Assembly: GCF_014645835.1 (NCBI RefSeq)
Contig: NZ_BMMM01000005.1
Location: 365,733 to 429,732 of the forward strand
Reading direction: 5' to 3'
DNA: 64,000 nucleotides
Origin: Streptomyces albiflavescens
Lineage (GTDB): Bacteria > Actinomycetota > Actinomycetes > Streptomycetales > Streptomycetaceae
Part shown: positions 52,549-60,781 of the stretch, piece after piece
How positions within the stretch are numbered: position 1 is the first letter of the stretch
Layout: every line of letters starts with the position of its first letter
Made by a program: the position numbers and the translations under genes
Notes under the pieces: generated by a model
The model's input: only the letters and a program-made list of their open reading frames with translations
Told to the model about the DNA's origin: nothing
Database searches by the model: none

Positions 52549-53481
52549 TCAGCCTCTGACAGAGGGCGCGCCTTCCGGAGCACTTGTCAAGGCCTGCGGC
52601 AGGTAGTCAGATCGGACGCGCAAGTCCCAGCCGTGTACCTGGACTGCCAGAGCGGCCAGGGCGATCGTCTTCTGCGGCAGGAGGCTACAGGGTGCCGCAT
52701 CGGAGGGTGCGCTCTCGCGGTGCTGGACAAGACGATGCGCCAGAGCCCGTTCGAAGGCTGCCTGGTCATCCTCCAGCAGCACGCGCAACAGCTGCTGATC
52801 CGGCGTCAAGGAGCCGAGCGCTTTGAAGCGCAGCGCGGCATCGAGTCGCTCGTCGACCTCCGGCATGCACAACGTCACCGAGGGCCAGTCCCGGGGCAGA
52901 TGCCCACGGGCCTTGGTGAGGTAGCAGGCCAGGGTGTCCATCTCCACCAGTTCGGCCGGATCCGACTTTGATTCCAGCTTCGAGTACGGCGCCCCGTCGT
53001 CGATCGCGGGCGCGTGGTCACGCAGCAGCAACCCGATCACACGGTCCCGTTCCCAGATCATGCCGCTGATCACGCACAGAGCGAACGCGTCCAACCAGTC
53101 CCCTGCGGTGGATGCGTGCTCCACCACGGCCTCGAAGTCCTTGTCCTCGCTGCTGATGCTCTCGTCAATGAGAGGAAAGAAGATCTCTTGATCGCCGTTG
53201 GGATAGAGGCCGAGCTCCAAGAATCCCAGGGAGCACTCCGCCGCGGTGCGCAGGACGATGCGTGACTGAACGGCGCTGAGCTGAGGGTCCGTCACCGTGC
53301 TGGCAGCGACGTGGTCGAGGAGGTCGTCACGCATCGCCGTCAGCTCCTCATCGGAGTAGCAGTCGTACTGCATCGTGTGCCAACGACGACGGGCCCGCCA
53401 CCGAATGTCCTCGAGCGCCTGCTCGATCCGCTGCTCACTCACGTCATGCCGGGCTACATCCTTGATCGTCATGCGCGTCAT
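52549..53481 (-). CDS. Probable Imm49-family immunity protein
   Basis: 310 residues from the Met at 53481 (MTRMTIKDVARHDVSEQRIE). The protein is acidic and all-helical, with LRTAAECSLGFLELGLYPNG, HASTAGDWLDAFALCVISGM, IWERDRVIGLLL and the tail ALAALAVQVHGWDLRVRSDY. These features resemble the Imm49 immunity proteins of Streptomyces, which protect against polymorphic toxins. No toxin gene is nearby, so it would be an orphan. The family assignment is from memory and moderate; a search against Imm49 (PF15575) would decide. It converges on the kinase gene. Confidence 0.6.
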   Translation of the reverse strand: MTRMTIKDVARHDVSEQRIEQALEDIRWRARRRWHTMQYDCYSDEELTAMRDDLLDHVAASTVTDPQLSAVQSRIVLRTAAECSLGFLELGLYPNGDQEIFFPLIDESISSEDKDFEAVVEHASTAGDWLDAFALCVISGMIWERDRVIGLLLRDHAPAIDDGAPYSKLESKSDPAELVEMDTLACYLTKARGHLPRDWPSVTLCMPEVDERLDAALRFKALGSLTPDQQLLRVLLEDDQAAFERALAHRLVQHRESAPSDAAPCSLLPQKTIALAALAVQVHGWDLRVRSDYLPQALTSAPEGAPSVRG

Positions 53482-53559
53482 CCTGACAGCTGCCACTGAC
53501 ATCACCGGGACCCAGCCGTGACCACACTCGAACGCATGACTCGACTCTGCATAGCCCAA

Positions 53560-53776
53560 ATACGGCTTATGGGCTTGGTGTATCGCCGACGCACTGGGCT
53601 GTGGTTACTTCCCACGCCCACGGAGTAGACGACATACACCAGATCCGCGCCAGGCGTACGCGCGCCAGAGGGCGTCCGAGGGAGACTGCGGTCATGACGG
53701 TCACGAGGGTGTTCAAGCTCGCCCACCGGACTCGTACAGGGCGCCGATGATCAGTATCGCGGCCTCGTTGCCGCCA
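53560..53776. other. Intergenic, no gene seen
   Basis: About 220 bp between the stop of the acetyltransferase gene and the immunity-like gene. It probably contains the promoter of the latter. Confidence 0.5.
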
Positions 53777-54319
53777 TCAACGAGTGGTTGTGACGTACTG
53801 GTCCGACGACAACTCGAACACCCGTACTCGCCGGCAGCAGGTGGGATTGACGGTCTCACGGACCGGATGCATCCCCAGTTTGGTCATGATCCGTTCGGAG
53901 GCGTCGTTGCCCACTTGAGTGATGCTGACGATCCGCTCCAGCCCTCGCTCTTCGAACCCGAACCGTACAGCGGCCGCAGCGGCCTCGGTGGCCAAGCCCT
54001 GCCCCCAGTGGGAACGTCCCAACCGCCAGCCGACCTCAACCGCCGGCAGTACCTCCGGCAAGAAGTCGGGCACCGAAAGGCCGGTGAACCCGGCCAGCTC
54101 GCCAGTGGACCGGATCTCCACGGCGAACAGACCGAAGCCCTGTGACTCCCACTCGCTCTCCCATGCCTGGACCCCGCTGCGAGTCTGCTGTTCGTCACGG
54201 ACGCTGCCGTCACGGATCCACCGCATGACCTCAGGGTCGGCATTGACGGCAGCCATGGGCGCAACGTCTTCCTCGCGCCAGCGACGCAGGATCAAACGGG
54301 GAGTCTCAAGCGTGACCAT
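53777..54319 (-). CDS. GNAT N-acetyltransferase, RimJ/RimL type
   Basis: 180 residues. MVTLETPRLILRRWREEDVA is the standard opening of this family. Then come ADPEVMRWI, EVGWRLGRSHWGQGLATEAA (acetyl-CoA pyrophosphate loop RSHWGQGLA) and LERIVSITQVGNDASERIMT with KLGM. It transfers acetyl from acetyl-CoA to an amine, possibly a protein N-terminus or a small molecule. The Met at 54319 is chosen; the frame to 54379 adds an unrelated tail. Confidence 0.92.
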   Translation of the reverse strand: MVTLETPRLILRRWREEDVAPMAAVNADPEVMRWIRDGSVRDEQQTRSGVQAWESEWESQGFGLFAVEIRSTGELAGFTGLSVPDFLPEVLPAVEVGWRLGRSHWGQGLATEAAAAAVRFGFEERGLERIVSITQVGNDASERIMTKLGMHPVRETVNPTCCRRVRVFELSSDQYVTTTR

Positions 54320-54429
54320 CCAATCATTCTGGATCACAAATGGGCTCTCCGCCATCCTCACCAGGCACTTTCGATACACGCCCTGGTCTTCCGAGTCAGG
54401 AGTTGCGTTCAGATGTGCAGGGTGACGGG

Positions 54430-54915
54430 GTGGCGCGTACTGGACGGCCGAAGGCCGAGTTAGTTCTGTCGGATGAGGAACGGGCTGCGCTGGAGGGCTG
54501 GGTGCGGCGCCGTTCTACGCCGCAGGCTTGGGCCCTGCGGTGCCGCATCATCCTCGCGTGCGCGAGTGGGGCGTCCAACAAGGACGTGGCCGCCCAACTC
54601 GGCTCAACACCGCACGCGGTGGGGCGCTGGCGGGCGCGGTTCGTCGAGCACCGGATCGCCGGCCTGGGTGACATGCCGCGTTCGGGCGGCCCGAGAACGG
54701 TCACCGACGAACAGGTCGCCGCGGTGGTCACCAAGACGCTGGAGAGCACGCCGAAGAACGCAACTCGCTGGTCGACGAGGGCAATGGCCAAGGAGATGGG
54801 CCTGTCGCAGTCGATCGTGTCACGGATCTGGCGGGCGTTCGGCCTCCAACCGCACCGCTCTCAGACGTTCAAGTTGTCGACGGACCCGTACTTCGTCGAC
54901 AAGGTGCACGACGTG
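54430..54915 (+). pseudogene. IS630-family transposase, N-terminal HTH part
   Basis: GRPKAELVLSDEERAALEGW, LRCRIILACASGASNKDVAA, TPHAVGRWRARFVEHRIAGL and SQSIVSRIWRAFGLQPHRSQ form the two helix-turn-helix regions of an IS630 transposase, ending TFKLSTDPYFVDKVHDVVG. The DDE catalytic domain that should follow is replaced by unrelated sequence at about 54915. Confidence 0.85.
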
Positions 54916-55470
54916 GTGGGCGGTGGAGGTCACCGTCGTCGGCGCGTCCGTCGGCACGCTTGCGGGGGCCTGCGCGGACCCGTCCTGCGCGGAGGCTTCG
55001 GCCTTGGTGAAGCCCTTGCCCGCGTTCTTGACCCGTTCCATGCCGGCGCGGACGCCGGGAGTGAGGACCGGGTGGACGGCGAGACGCCCCAGGGTGGAGA
55101 CATCCGTGTTCGAGGGGGCGTTGACGCGGGTGACCCCGGTGCCCTTGGTGCGTGGAGTGCCGGTGGGGTGTCCGGTGAGGAACACTCGGCCGGCCGCACC
55201 CTGCATCAGGTCGAGGTCGCCGAGCTTGCGGGAGGCGATGACGGCCGCCTTGCCGTGCCCCGTGAACAGTTCGGCGTGCGCGGTGGATTCGTTGGTGCGG
55301 TCGACGAAGGTGATCCGCCCGTGTGCGGCCGCCAGGCACTTACGGGCTTTCCTCGCGGGCCCAGTGCTTCGTCAGGGTCGGCATGGACCGTCGACCATCG
55401 GTACATGGACGCGTCCAGGGTGGGGCCGTCGTTCCACTGTTCGGCCAACTGGTGGAGACGCTTCGTGCGC
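54916..55470 (-). pseudogene. Unidentified gene, truncated and frameshifted
   Basis: The minus strand reads TKRLHQLAEQWNDGPTLDAS and MYRWSTVHADPDEALG, and after a shift near 55365 RKCLAAAHGRITFVDRTNES, TAHAELFTGHGKAAVIASRK, LTGHPTGTPRTKGTGVTRVN and GVRAGMERVKNAGKGFTKAE. The pieces read as one protein of perhaps 190 residues, bounded by an IS630 scrap on the left and an ABC fragment on the right. I do not recognise the family. Confidence 0.5.
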
Positions 55471-55605
55471 GCGACCTCGCGATGACCCTGGTCGGCAACC
55501 CGCGGATCATCTTCCTCGACGAGCCGACCACCGGCCTCGACCCGCGCAGTCGCCACACCATGTGGCAGATCATCCGCGAGCTCGTCTCCGACGGCGCCGG
55601 CTTCC
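55470..55605 (+). pseudogene. ABC transporter ATPase fragment (DrrA-like)
   Basis: RARDLAMTLVGNPRIIFLDE and PTTGLDPRSRHTMWQIIREL then VSDG contain the Walker B (IIFLDEP) and D-loop of a drug-export type ABC ATPase. The Walker A part and the C-terminus are absent. Confidence 0.82.
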
Positions 55606-55748
55606 CCCTCCTCCGGCACCGGAACCTGCTCAGCTGACTCACACTCCGTCACCACCGAATCTGCGACAGGGCCGTTCGTTGGACAGACCCCACCCGCCTG
55701 CGCCTCGTACTGGGCACCCGTCACGTTTCGGTAACCTGGCTGAAACCC

Positions 55749-55778
55749 TTGACGTTTCTCCTGACTCGTTCTTAACCT
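55749..55778 (+). promoter_or_regulatory. Candidate promoter of the polyol operon
   Basis: TTGACG (55749-55754) and TAACCT (55773-55778) with an 18-nt spacer fit a vegetative sigma-factor promoter. They would start a leader of about 150 nt before the transporter gene. Confidence 0.5.
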
Positions 55779-55803
55779 CACTGCACAGCGTAATTGGCAG
55801 TTC

Positions 55804-55841
55804 CAGCAGTTCACTTGCTGCGGCGCTTTCCGCAGTGTTTT
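55804..55841 (+). promoter_or_regulatory. Leader hairpin with competing stem, possible attenuator
   Basis: CTGCGG (55818-55823) and CCGCAG (55830-55835) form a 6-bp stem followed by TGTTTTG, resembling a weak intrinsic terminator. CAGCA (55804-55808) pairs with TGCTG (55816-55820), which includes the first bases of that stem, so the two structures exclude each other. This is suggestive of antitermination, given the GlpP-family gene in the operon. Confidence 0.45.
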
Positions 55842-55938
55842 GACAGGCATAGACACAGACCACCTGTCGGTGGCTTCGTCATGCCTTTTTCTGTGCCTCC
55901 CCCCGTGCCGCCGATGGGTCTCCCTCGAAGGCGGATTC

Positions 55939-57369
55939 ATGGCACAACATCCGAGCGTCAGGGGCGTCGCCGACGTCGTTGCGCTTATTGATGGGCTGGG
56001 AAAGATCACCGGCCGGGCGCGGGTCATCTGGTTCCTTGTGTTCGGCGGGCTGTTCCTCGACGCCTACTCGAACGCGGCGCTGAGCGCCGGTCTGGGACCG
56101 ATGACGTCCCAGATGGAGCTCACCACCACCCAAGTCTCGATCCTCACGGCCACTGCCCCGGCGCTGGCGATCATCTTCAACCCCTTCGGTGGCTGGCTCG
56201 CCACCCGCATCGGCCGCGTTCCCCCGCTGCTCATCGCCAAGGTGTTTGCGATCGCGGGTGGCCTGGTCGCCGCGTTCGCCGGTGACTTCACCGTCGTCTG
56301 GCTCGGCCGGGTCCTCGTGGGTGTCGCGTACGGCATGGACTTCGCGGTCGCCATGGCACTGCTCGCCGAGTACACGCCCGCGAAGCTGCGCGGCCGGCTC
56401 AACCTGTGGCAAGCCGTCTGGTACATCGCCACCACCAGCAACCTCGCCCTGGCCCTGGTCTTCTTCAACCTGGACGTCGGCGCCGACATCTGGCGCTGGT
56501 CGGTCGGCTCGGCCGCAGTCGTCGCCGTCGCGCTGCTGCTGAGCCAGGCGCTGATGCTCAAGGAGAGCCCAACCTGGCTGGCCAGCAAGGGCCGGCTGGA
56601 CGAGTCCGTCGCCAACCTGGATCGGATCTACGGGATCAAGGCCGTCGTCGGTACGCCCGACGCGGTGACCCGCACCGCAGCCGAGGCACCCGCCATCGGG
56701 TTCCGCCAGGCCGGGCTCCTGTTCAAGGGCGAGTACCTGCCGCGCACGATCCTCTCCTCGGTGATCTCGCTCGGGCAGTCGATGCAGTATTTCGCGGTCG
56801 GCTGGTACCTCCCGCTGATCAGCCTGGCGATCTTCGGCGAGAGCTTCGAGAAGGCCACCATCGGCTCGCTGGTGTTCAATGCCTTCGGTATTGCGGGCGG
56901 GCTGCTGTCCGCGTACTTCGGCCGCCGCGTCGGGCTGCGGCTCAGCTCCGCTGCCGGTTTTGCCGGGGTCTTCGTGGCCCTGGTGGCGATGGGGCTGACC
57001 TTCGAGAAGGTGCCCACGGCCGTGGCGTTCCTGCTGCCGGTGCTGTTCATCCTCTGCCACTCGGCGGGCCCCGGCGCCAACGGCAAGTCCATCGCCGCGC
57101 TCTCCTACAGCAGTGACGTCCGCGCCCTGGGCACCGGCGTCACCGGGATGATCGGCAGCTTCGGCAGTGTCGCCGGCCTGTACGCCTTTCCGCAGATCAA
57201 GGACTCGCTCGGACTCGCCGGCACCTTCCTGGTGTTGTCCGTCGTACCGCTGATCGGCCTGATCACCTGCCTGATGATCAAGTGGGACCCGACGAAGGCC
57301 GCCTCGCCCGACAAGGTCGCCGGCCAGGACCGCGACATCACTGCGGCGCCCTCCGTGACTGCGCGCTGA
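55939..57369 (+). CDS. MFS transporter, sugar/polyol porter type
   Basis: 476 residues with twelve predicted membrane helices. The first helices are RVIWFLVFGGLFLDAYSNAA and VSILTATAPALAIIFNPFGG, the loop 2-3 motif is ATRIGRVPPLL, and the signature after TM4 is GRVLVGVAYGMDFAVAMALL followed by AEYTPAKLRGRLN. The middle loop links to SVISLGQSMQYFAVGWYLPL. It probably imports the operon's substrate in symport with protons. It is the first gene of the operon, about 90 bp before the kinase gene. The ATG at 55939 has CGAAGGCGG upstream. Confidence 0.9.
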   Translation: MAQHPSVRGVADVVALIDGLGKITGRARVIWFLVFGGLFLDAYSNAALSAGLGPMTSQMELTTTQVSILTATAPALAIIFNPFGGWLATRIGRVPPLLIAKVFAIAGGLVAAFAGDFTVVWLGRVLVGVAYGMDFAVAMALLAEYTPAKLRGRLNLWQAVWYIATTSNLALALVFFNLDVGADIWRWSVGSAAVVAVALLLSQALMLKESPTWLASKGRLDESVANLDRIYGIKAVVGTPDAVTRTAAEAPAIGFRQAGLLFKGEYLPRTILSSVISLGQSMQYFAVGWYLPLISLAIFGESFEKATIGSLVFNAFGIAGGLLSAYFGRRVGLRLSSAAGFAGVFVALVAMGLTFEKVPTAVAFLLPVLFILCHSAGPGANGKSIAALSYSSDVRALGTGVTGMIGSFGSVAGLYAFPQIKDSLGLAGTFLVLSVVPLIGLITCLMIKWDPTKAASPDKVAGQDRDITAAPSVTAR

Positions 57370-57461
57370 CCCCCCGCCGGACCTGGCTACCGCGCGAAGG
57401 TCCCCTCCCCTCCGTATCCCTCCGCACGGCTCGCTCGCGATGCTCGAATGAAAGGGCTGCC

Positions 57462-59033
57462 ATGACGCAGACGTTCCCCGGCGCCTCCCCACGGCGTGGT
57501 GTGCTGTCCATCGACGAGGGCACCACGGGCACCAGGGCCGGAGTCGTGCTCGACTCGGGCGCCACCCACGAGGTGTTCTACCGGCCGCTCAAGGTCAGCC
57601 ATCCGAATGACCTCTCGGTCGAGCAGGACCCGATGGAGATCTGGACCGCCACCGTCGAGGTGGCGCGCCGGGCCGTCGGCGGGGCACGCGAGGAGGGCAT
57701 CGAGATCACCTCGGTCGCGCTGTCCACACAGCGGGCCACGGCGATGCTGTGGGACCGGGTCACCGGGCGGCCTCTGCTGCCCGCGGTGGTGTGGCAGGAC
57801 CGCCGGTATGCGCACGAGCTCACCGCCTACGAGGCGGAGTGGGACGCCGTCCTGCTGGCCCGGCAGGGCCGGCCGGTCGGCGCCCGCGCCCCGTTCCTCT
57901 GGGCGGCCCGGCAGATCGCCGCGCACCCGGAGGTGGCCGAGGCACACCGGGCGGGACGGCTGCTCTTCGGCACCGTCGACACCTGGCTGATCTGGCGCCT
58001 CACCGGTGGCGTCGTACACGCCACCACCCCGACCAACGCCGCGTCCACCGGCGGCTACCTGCTGGAGCGGCACGTCTGGGACGAGGAATGGATCGGCCGC
58101 TTGGGCTTCCCCCTCGACCTGCTGCCGGAACTCCGCTCCGACGACACCGGTTTCGGCACGACCGACCCGGCCGCCCTCGGTATCGCCGTCCCGCTGGCCG
58201 CCTCCATGGGCGACCAGCACGCCGCACTCGTCGCGCTCGGCGGTCTCGACGCCGGGCAGGGCATGTGCATGTACGGGACCGGCGCGTTCGTCGACGCGGC
58301 GACCGGTACCACGCCCGCCCTGCCCCGGCCGGACATCTCCGGGGTGCTCGCCCAGCCCGGCCGGCGGCAGGGCGGCATCAGCCACTACAGCCTGGAGGCG
58401 TACACCTCCACCGTGGGTTCGACGCTGCGCTGGCTCTGCGACGATCTGGGCCTGTTCGCGTCGCCGAAAGAGCTCGGTGAGGAAGCGGGCCGGGTCCCCA
58501 CCCGGCCGGGCCGCACCCCGCGTCTCGTCCCGGCGTTCGCCGGGGTCCGTACGCCGGTCTGGCACCCGGAGGCCACCGCGTCGCTCACCGGGCTCACCCT
58601 GGCCACCACTCGCGCCGACCTCGCACGCGCCGTGCTCGACGGGATCGCGCACTCGGTGTGCGACCTGATCGACGGGGTCGTCGACACCATGGGCGCCCCG
58701 TTCACCCGGCTCCGGGTCGGCGGCGGCGTCTCCGGCAGCGACCTGCTGATGCAGATTCAGGCCGACCTGACCGGCCTGCCGCTGGAACGGGTCTGTGACT
58801 CCGCCTCCGCGAGCCTGCGCGGCACCGCGTATCTGGCCGGGGTCGCCCAGGGCCTGTGGTCCTCGCTCGAAGAGGTCGTCGAGGCGCAGCCTCAGGGCCG
58901 GGTCTTCGAGCCGTCGATCACGACGGCCGAGCGCACCGAACTGCGCACCGCCTGGCGCGATGTGCTGATCGCCCATCTGAACGACCCCGCACTGCTCCCC
59001 CTGAAGGACCCCGAACCTCACACCCCCCGCTGA
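57462..59033 (+). CDS. FGGY-family carbohydrate kinase, glycerol-kinase-like
   Basis: 523 residues. VLSIDEGTTGTRAGVVLDSG is the phosphate-1 motif, ALSTQRATAMLWDRVTGRPL the FGGY N-terminal motif, MGDQHAALVALGGLDAGQGM and CMYGTGAFVDAATG the phosphate-2 and adenosine regions, and RLRVGGGVSGSDLLMQIQAD the C-terminal motif. Like glycerol kinase it has W-Q-D-R-R in the substrate region. It should phosphorylate a small polyol such as glycerol or erythritol at the expense of ATP. The neighbouring GlpD-like enzyme would oxidise the phosphorylated product. Confidence 0.93.
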   Translation: MTQTFPGASPRRGVLSIDEGTTGTRAGVVLDSGATHEVFYRPLKVSHPNDLSVEQDPMEIWTATVEVARRAVGGAREEGIEITSVALSTQRATAMLWDRVTGRPLLPAVVWQDRRYAHELTAYEAEWDAVLLARQGRPVGARAPFLWAARQIAAHPEVAEAHRAGRLLFGTVDTWLIWRLTGGVVHATTPTNAASTGGYLLERHVWDEEWIGRLGFPLDLLPELRSDDTGFGTTDPAALGIAVPLAASMGDQHAALVALGGLDAGQGMCMYGTGAFVDAATGTTPALPRPDISGVLAQPGRRQGGISHYSLEAYTSTVGSTLRWLCDDLGLFASPKELGEEAGRVPTRPGRTPRLVPAFAGVRTPVWHPEATASLTGLTLATTRADLARAVLDGIAHSVCDLIDGVVDTMGAPFTRLRVGGGVSGSDLLMQIQADLTGLPLERVCDSASASLRGTAYLAGVAQGLWSSLEEVVEAQPQGRVFEPSITTAERTELRTAWRDVLIAHLNDPALLPLKDPEPHTPR

Positions 59034-59107
59034 CGGCCCCTCGCCGTCGCACCGGCGCCCGTATCCGACCACGCGGCCGCCGCACCGAAACACCAGGAGT
59101 TGATGTT

Positions 59108-60781
59108 GTGATCACCATGCCCGCCCGGAAGCCGCGGCGCAGCGCCGCGGCGACCCGCCGAACGCCACTGCTGCTTGACCGGGCAGCCCTCAAGCACCGG
59201 CTGGCCGACGACACGTACGACGTGCTCGTCATCGGCGGCGGCATCACCGGGGCGTATGCCGTGCTCGACGCCGCCTCGCGCGGGCTGCGTGCCGCGCTCA
59301 TCGAGAAGGACGACTTCGCATCCGGTACGTCGTCGAAGTCCTCGAAGATGGTGCACGGCGGCCTGCGCTACATCGAGCAGGGCAACGTCAACCTGGTCCG
59401 CCACTCGCTCCTTGAGCGTCACCGCTTCCGCAAGAACGCCCCGCATCTGGTGCATCGGCTGCCGTTCCTCTTCCCGATCCTGGAGAAGGAGGGCATCTTC
59501 GACGCCCGCCTCGCCAAGGGCTTCGAAGGTCTGCTGTGGACGTACGACCTGGTCGGCGGCTGGCGGATCGGCAGGCTCCACCAGCGGCTCACCGTCCCCG
59601 AGGTCCTCGCACAGGCGCCGACGCTGCGCGCCGAAAACCTCAAGGGCGGGCTGATGTACTTCGACGCCCGCACCGATGACGCCCGCCTCGTCCTCACGAT
59701 CGTCCGCACCGCCGCCGCGCTCGGCGCGACGGTTCTCAACGGTGCCAGGGCCGAGGGTCTGCTGATGCAGATGGGCAGGGTGGCCGGTGCCCGGGTCTCG
59801 GCGGACGGCGACACCATCGACATCCGCTCGCGGGCCGTCGTCAACGCCACCGGGGTGTGGGCCGACGAGCTCGACGCGAAGGCGGACGACGGTCACAAGC
59901 CGCAGGTACGGCCCGCCAAGGGCGTCCACGTCGTCGTGCCGTGGGGCAAGGTGCGGATCAACTGCACAGTGACCGTGCCGATCCCCGGCCGAGCCCGCCG
60001 CGCGACCTGCACCCGCTGGGGCAACAGCGTCGTGCTCGGCACCACGGACGAGGACTACCAGGGCTCCCCCGACGACGTGCACTGCACCCGTGAGGAGATG
60101 GACTTCCTGCTGGAGGGCGCCAACACCGCCTTCGAGGGGAAGCTCACCCCGGACGACGTGGTCGGCTCCATCGGCGGTCTGCGTCCGCTGGTCGGCGGCA
60201 AGGAAGGCGCCACCCTCGACATGCGCCGCGACCACCACATCACCGTCGGCCGCACCGGCATGGTGACGGTGACCGGTGGGAAGCTCACCACCAGCCGGCA
60301 CATGGGTGAGCTCGTCATCGACGAGGTGATGACGGTCCTCGGCCGCAAGGGGAAGAGCCGCACCACCGACCTGCCGCTCCTCGGCGGTGCCGGTTACGAC
60401 GCCGAGGCCGTCGCCGCGTCCGGCGGCATCGCCGCGCACCTGGGCGAACGCTTCGGCACCGAGGCCCGCTTCGTCGGCGACCTCATCCAGGACGACCCGT
60501 CGCTGGCCGAGCCGATCGTCGCGGGACTTCCGTACACGAAGGCGGAGGTCGTGTACGCGGCCCGTGCCGAGCTGGCCCGGTCGGTCGACGACGTCCTCTC
60601 CCGCCGCACGCGCGCCCGGCTGTTCGCCCGGGACGCCTCCGTCGACGCCGCCGAGGCCGTCGGCGCGATCCTCGGCCAGGAACTGAACCTCACGGAGGCG
60701 GAGGTCGAGCGCTCGGTCGCCGAGTACCTCGCAGCCGTCCGTCACGAAAAGTCCGTACTTCTCGAAGGGGCAGCAGCATGA
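59108..60781 (+). CDS. FAD-dependent glycerol-3-phosphate dehydrogenase family (GlpD/EryB-like)
   Basis: 557 residues. The FAD-binding motif DVLVIGGGITGAYAVLDAAS is followed by DDFASGTSSKSSKMVHGGLR, the family hallmark, and YIEQGNVNLVRHSLLERHRF. The substrate region includes GGLRPLVGGKEG and the C-terminal dimerisation domain. It oxidises glycerol-3-phosphate, or a related polyol phosphate, giving electrons to quinone at the membrane. The GTG at 59108 lies 8 nt after AGGAG; an ATG at 59117 is an alternative. The stop overlaps the next gene (ATGA). Confidence 0.92.
   Translation: MITMPARKPRRSAAATRRTPLLLDRAALKHRLADDTYDVLVIGGGITGAYAVLDAASRGLRAALIEKDDFASGTSSKSSKMVHGGLRYIEQGNVNLVRHSLLERHRFRKNAPHLVHRLPFLFPILEKEGIFDARLAKGFEGLLWTYDLVGGWRIGRLHQRLTVPEVLAQAPTLRAENLKGGLMYFDARTDDARLVLTIVRTAAALGATVLNGARAEGLLMQMGRVAGARVSADGDTIDIRSRAVVNATGVWADELDAKADDGHKPQVRPAKGVHVVVPWGKVRINCTVTVPIPGRARRATCTRWGNSVVLGTTDEDYQGSPDDVHCTREEMDFLLEGANTAFEGKLTPDDVVGSIGGLRPLVGGKEGATLDMRRDHHITVGRTGMVTVTGGKLTTSRHMGELVIDEVMTVLGRKGKSRTTDLPLLGGAGYDAEAVAASGGIAAHLGERFGTEARFVGDLIQDDPSLAEPIVAGLPYTKAEVVYAARAELARSVDDVLSRRTRARLFARDASVDAAEAVGAILGQELNLTEAEVERSVAEYLAAVRHEKSVLLEGAAA

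Noticed and set aside
58856..59107. N-terminal extension of the GlpD-like protein
   Set aside because: It overlaps the end of the kinase gene in another frame and is not protein-like; AGGAG fits the GTG at 59108.
55879..60745. Very long open frames on the minus strand opposite the polyol operon (537, 568 and 575 codons)
   Set aside because: They mirror the codon bias of the plus-strand genes, contain low-complexity Gly/Arg/Asp sequence and have no family resemblance.
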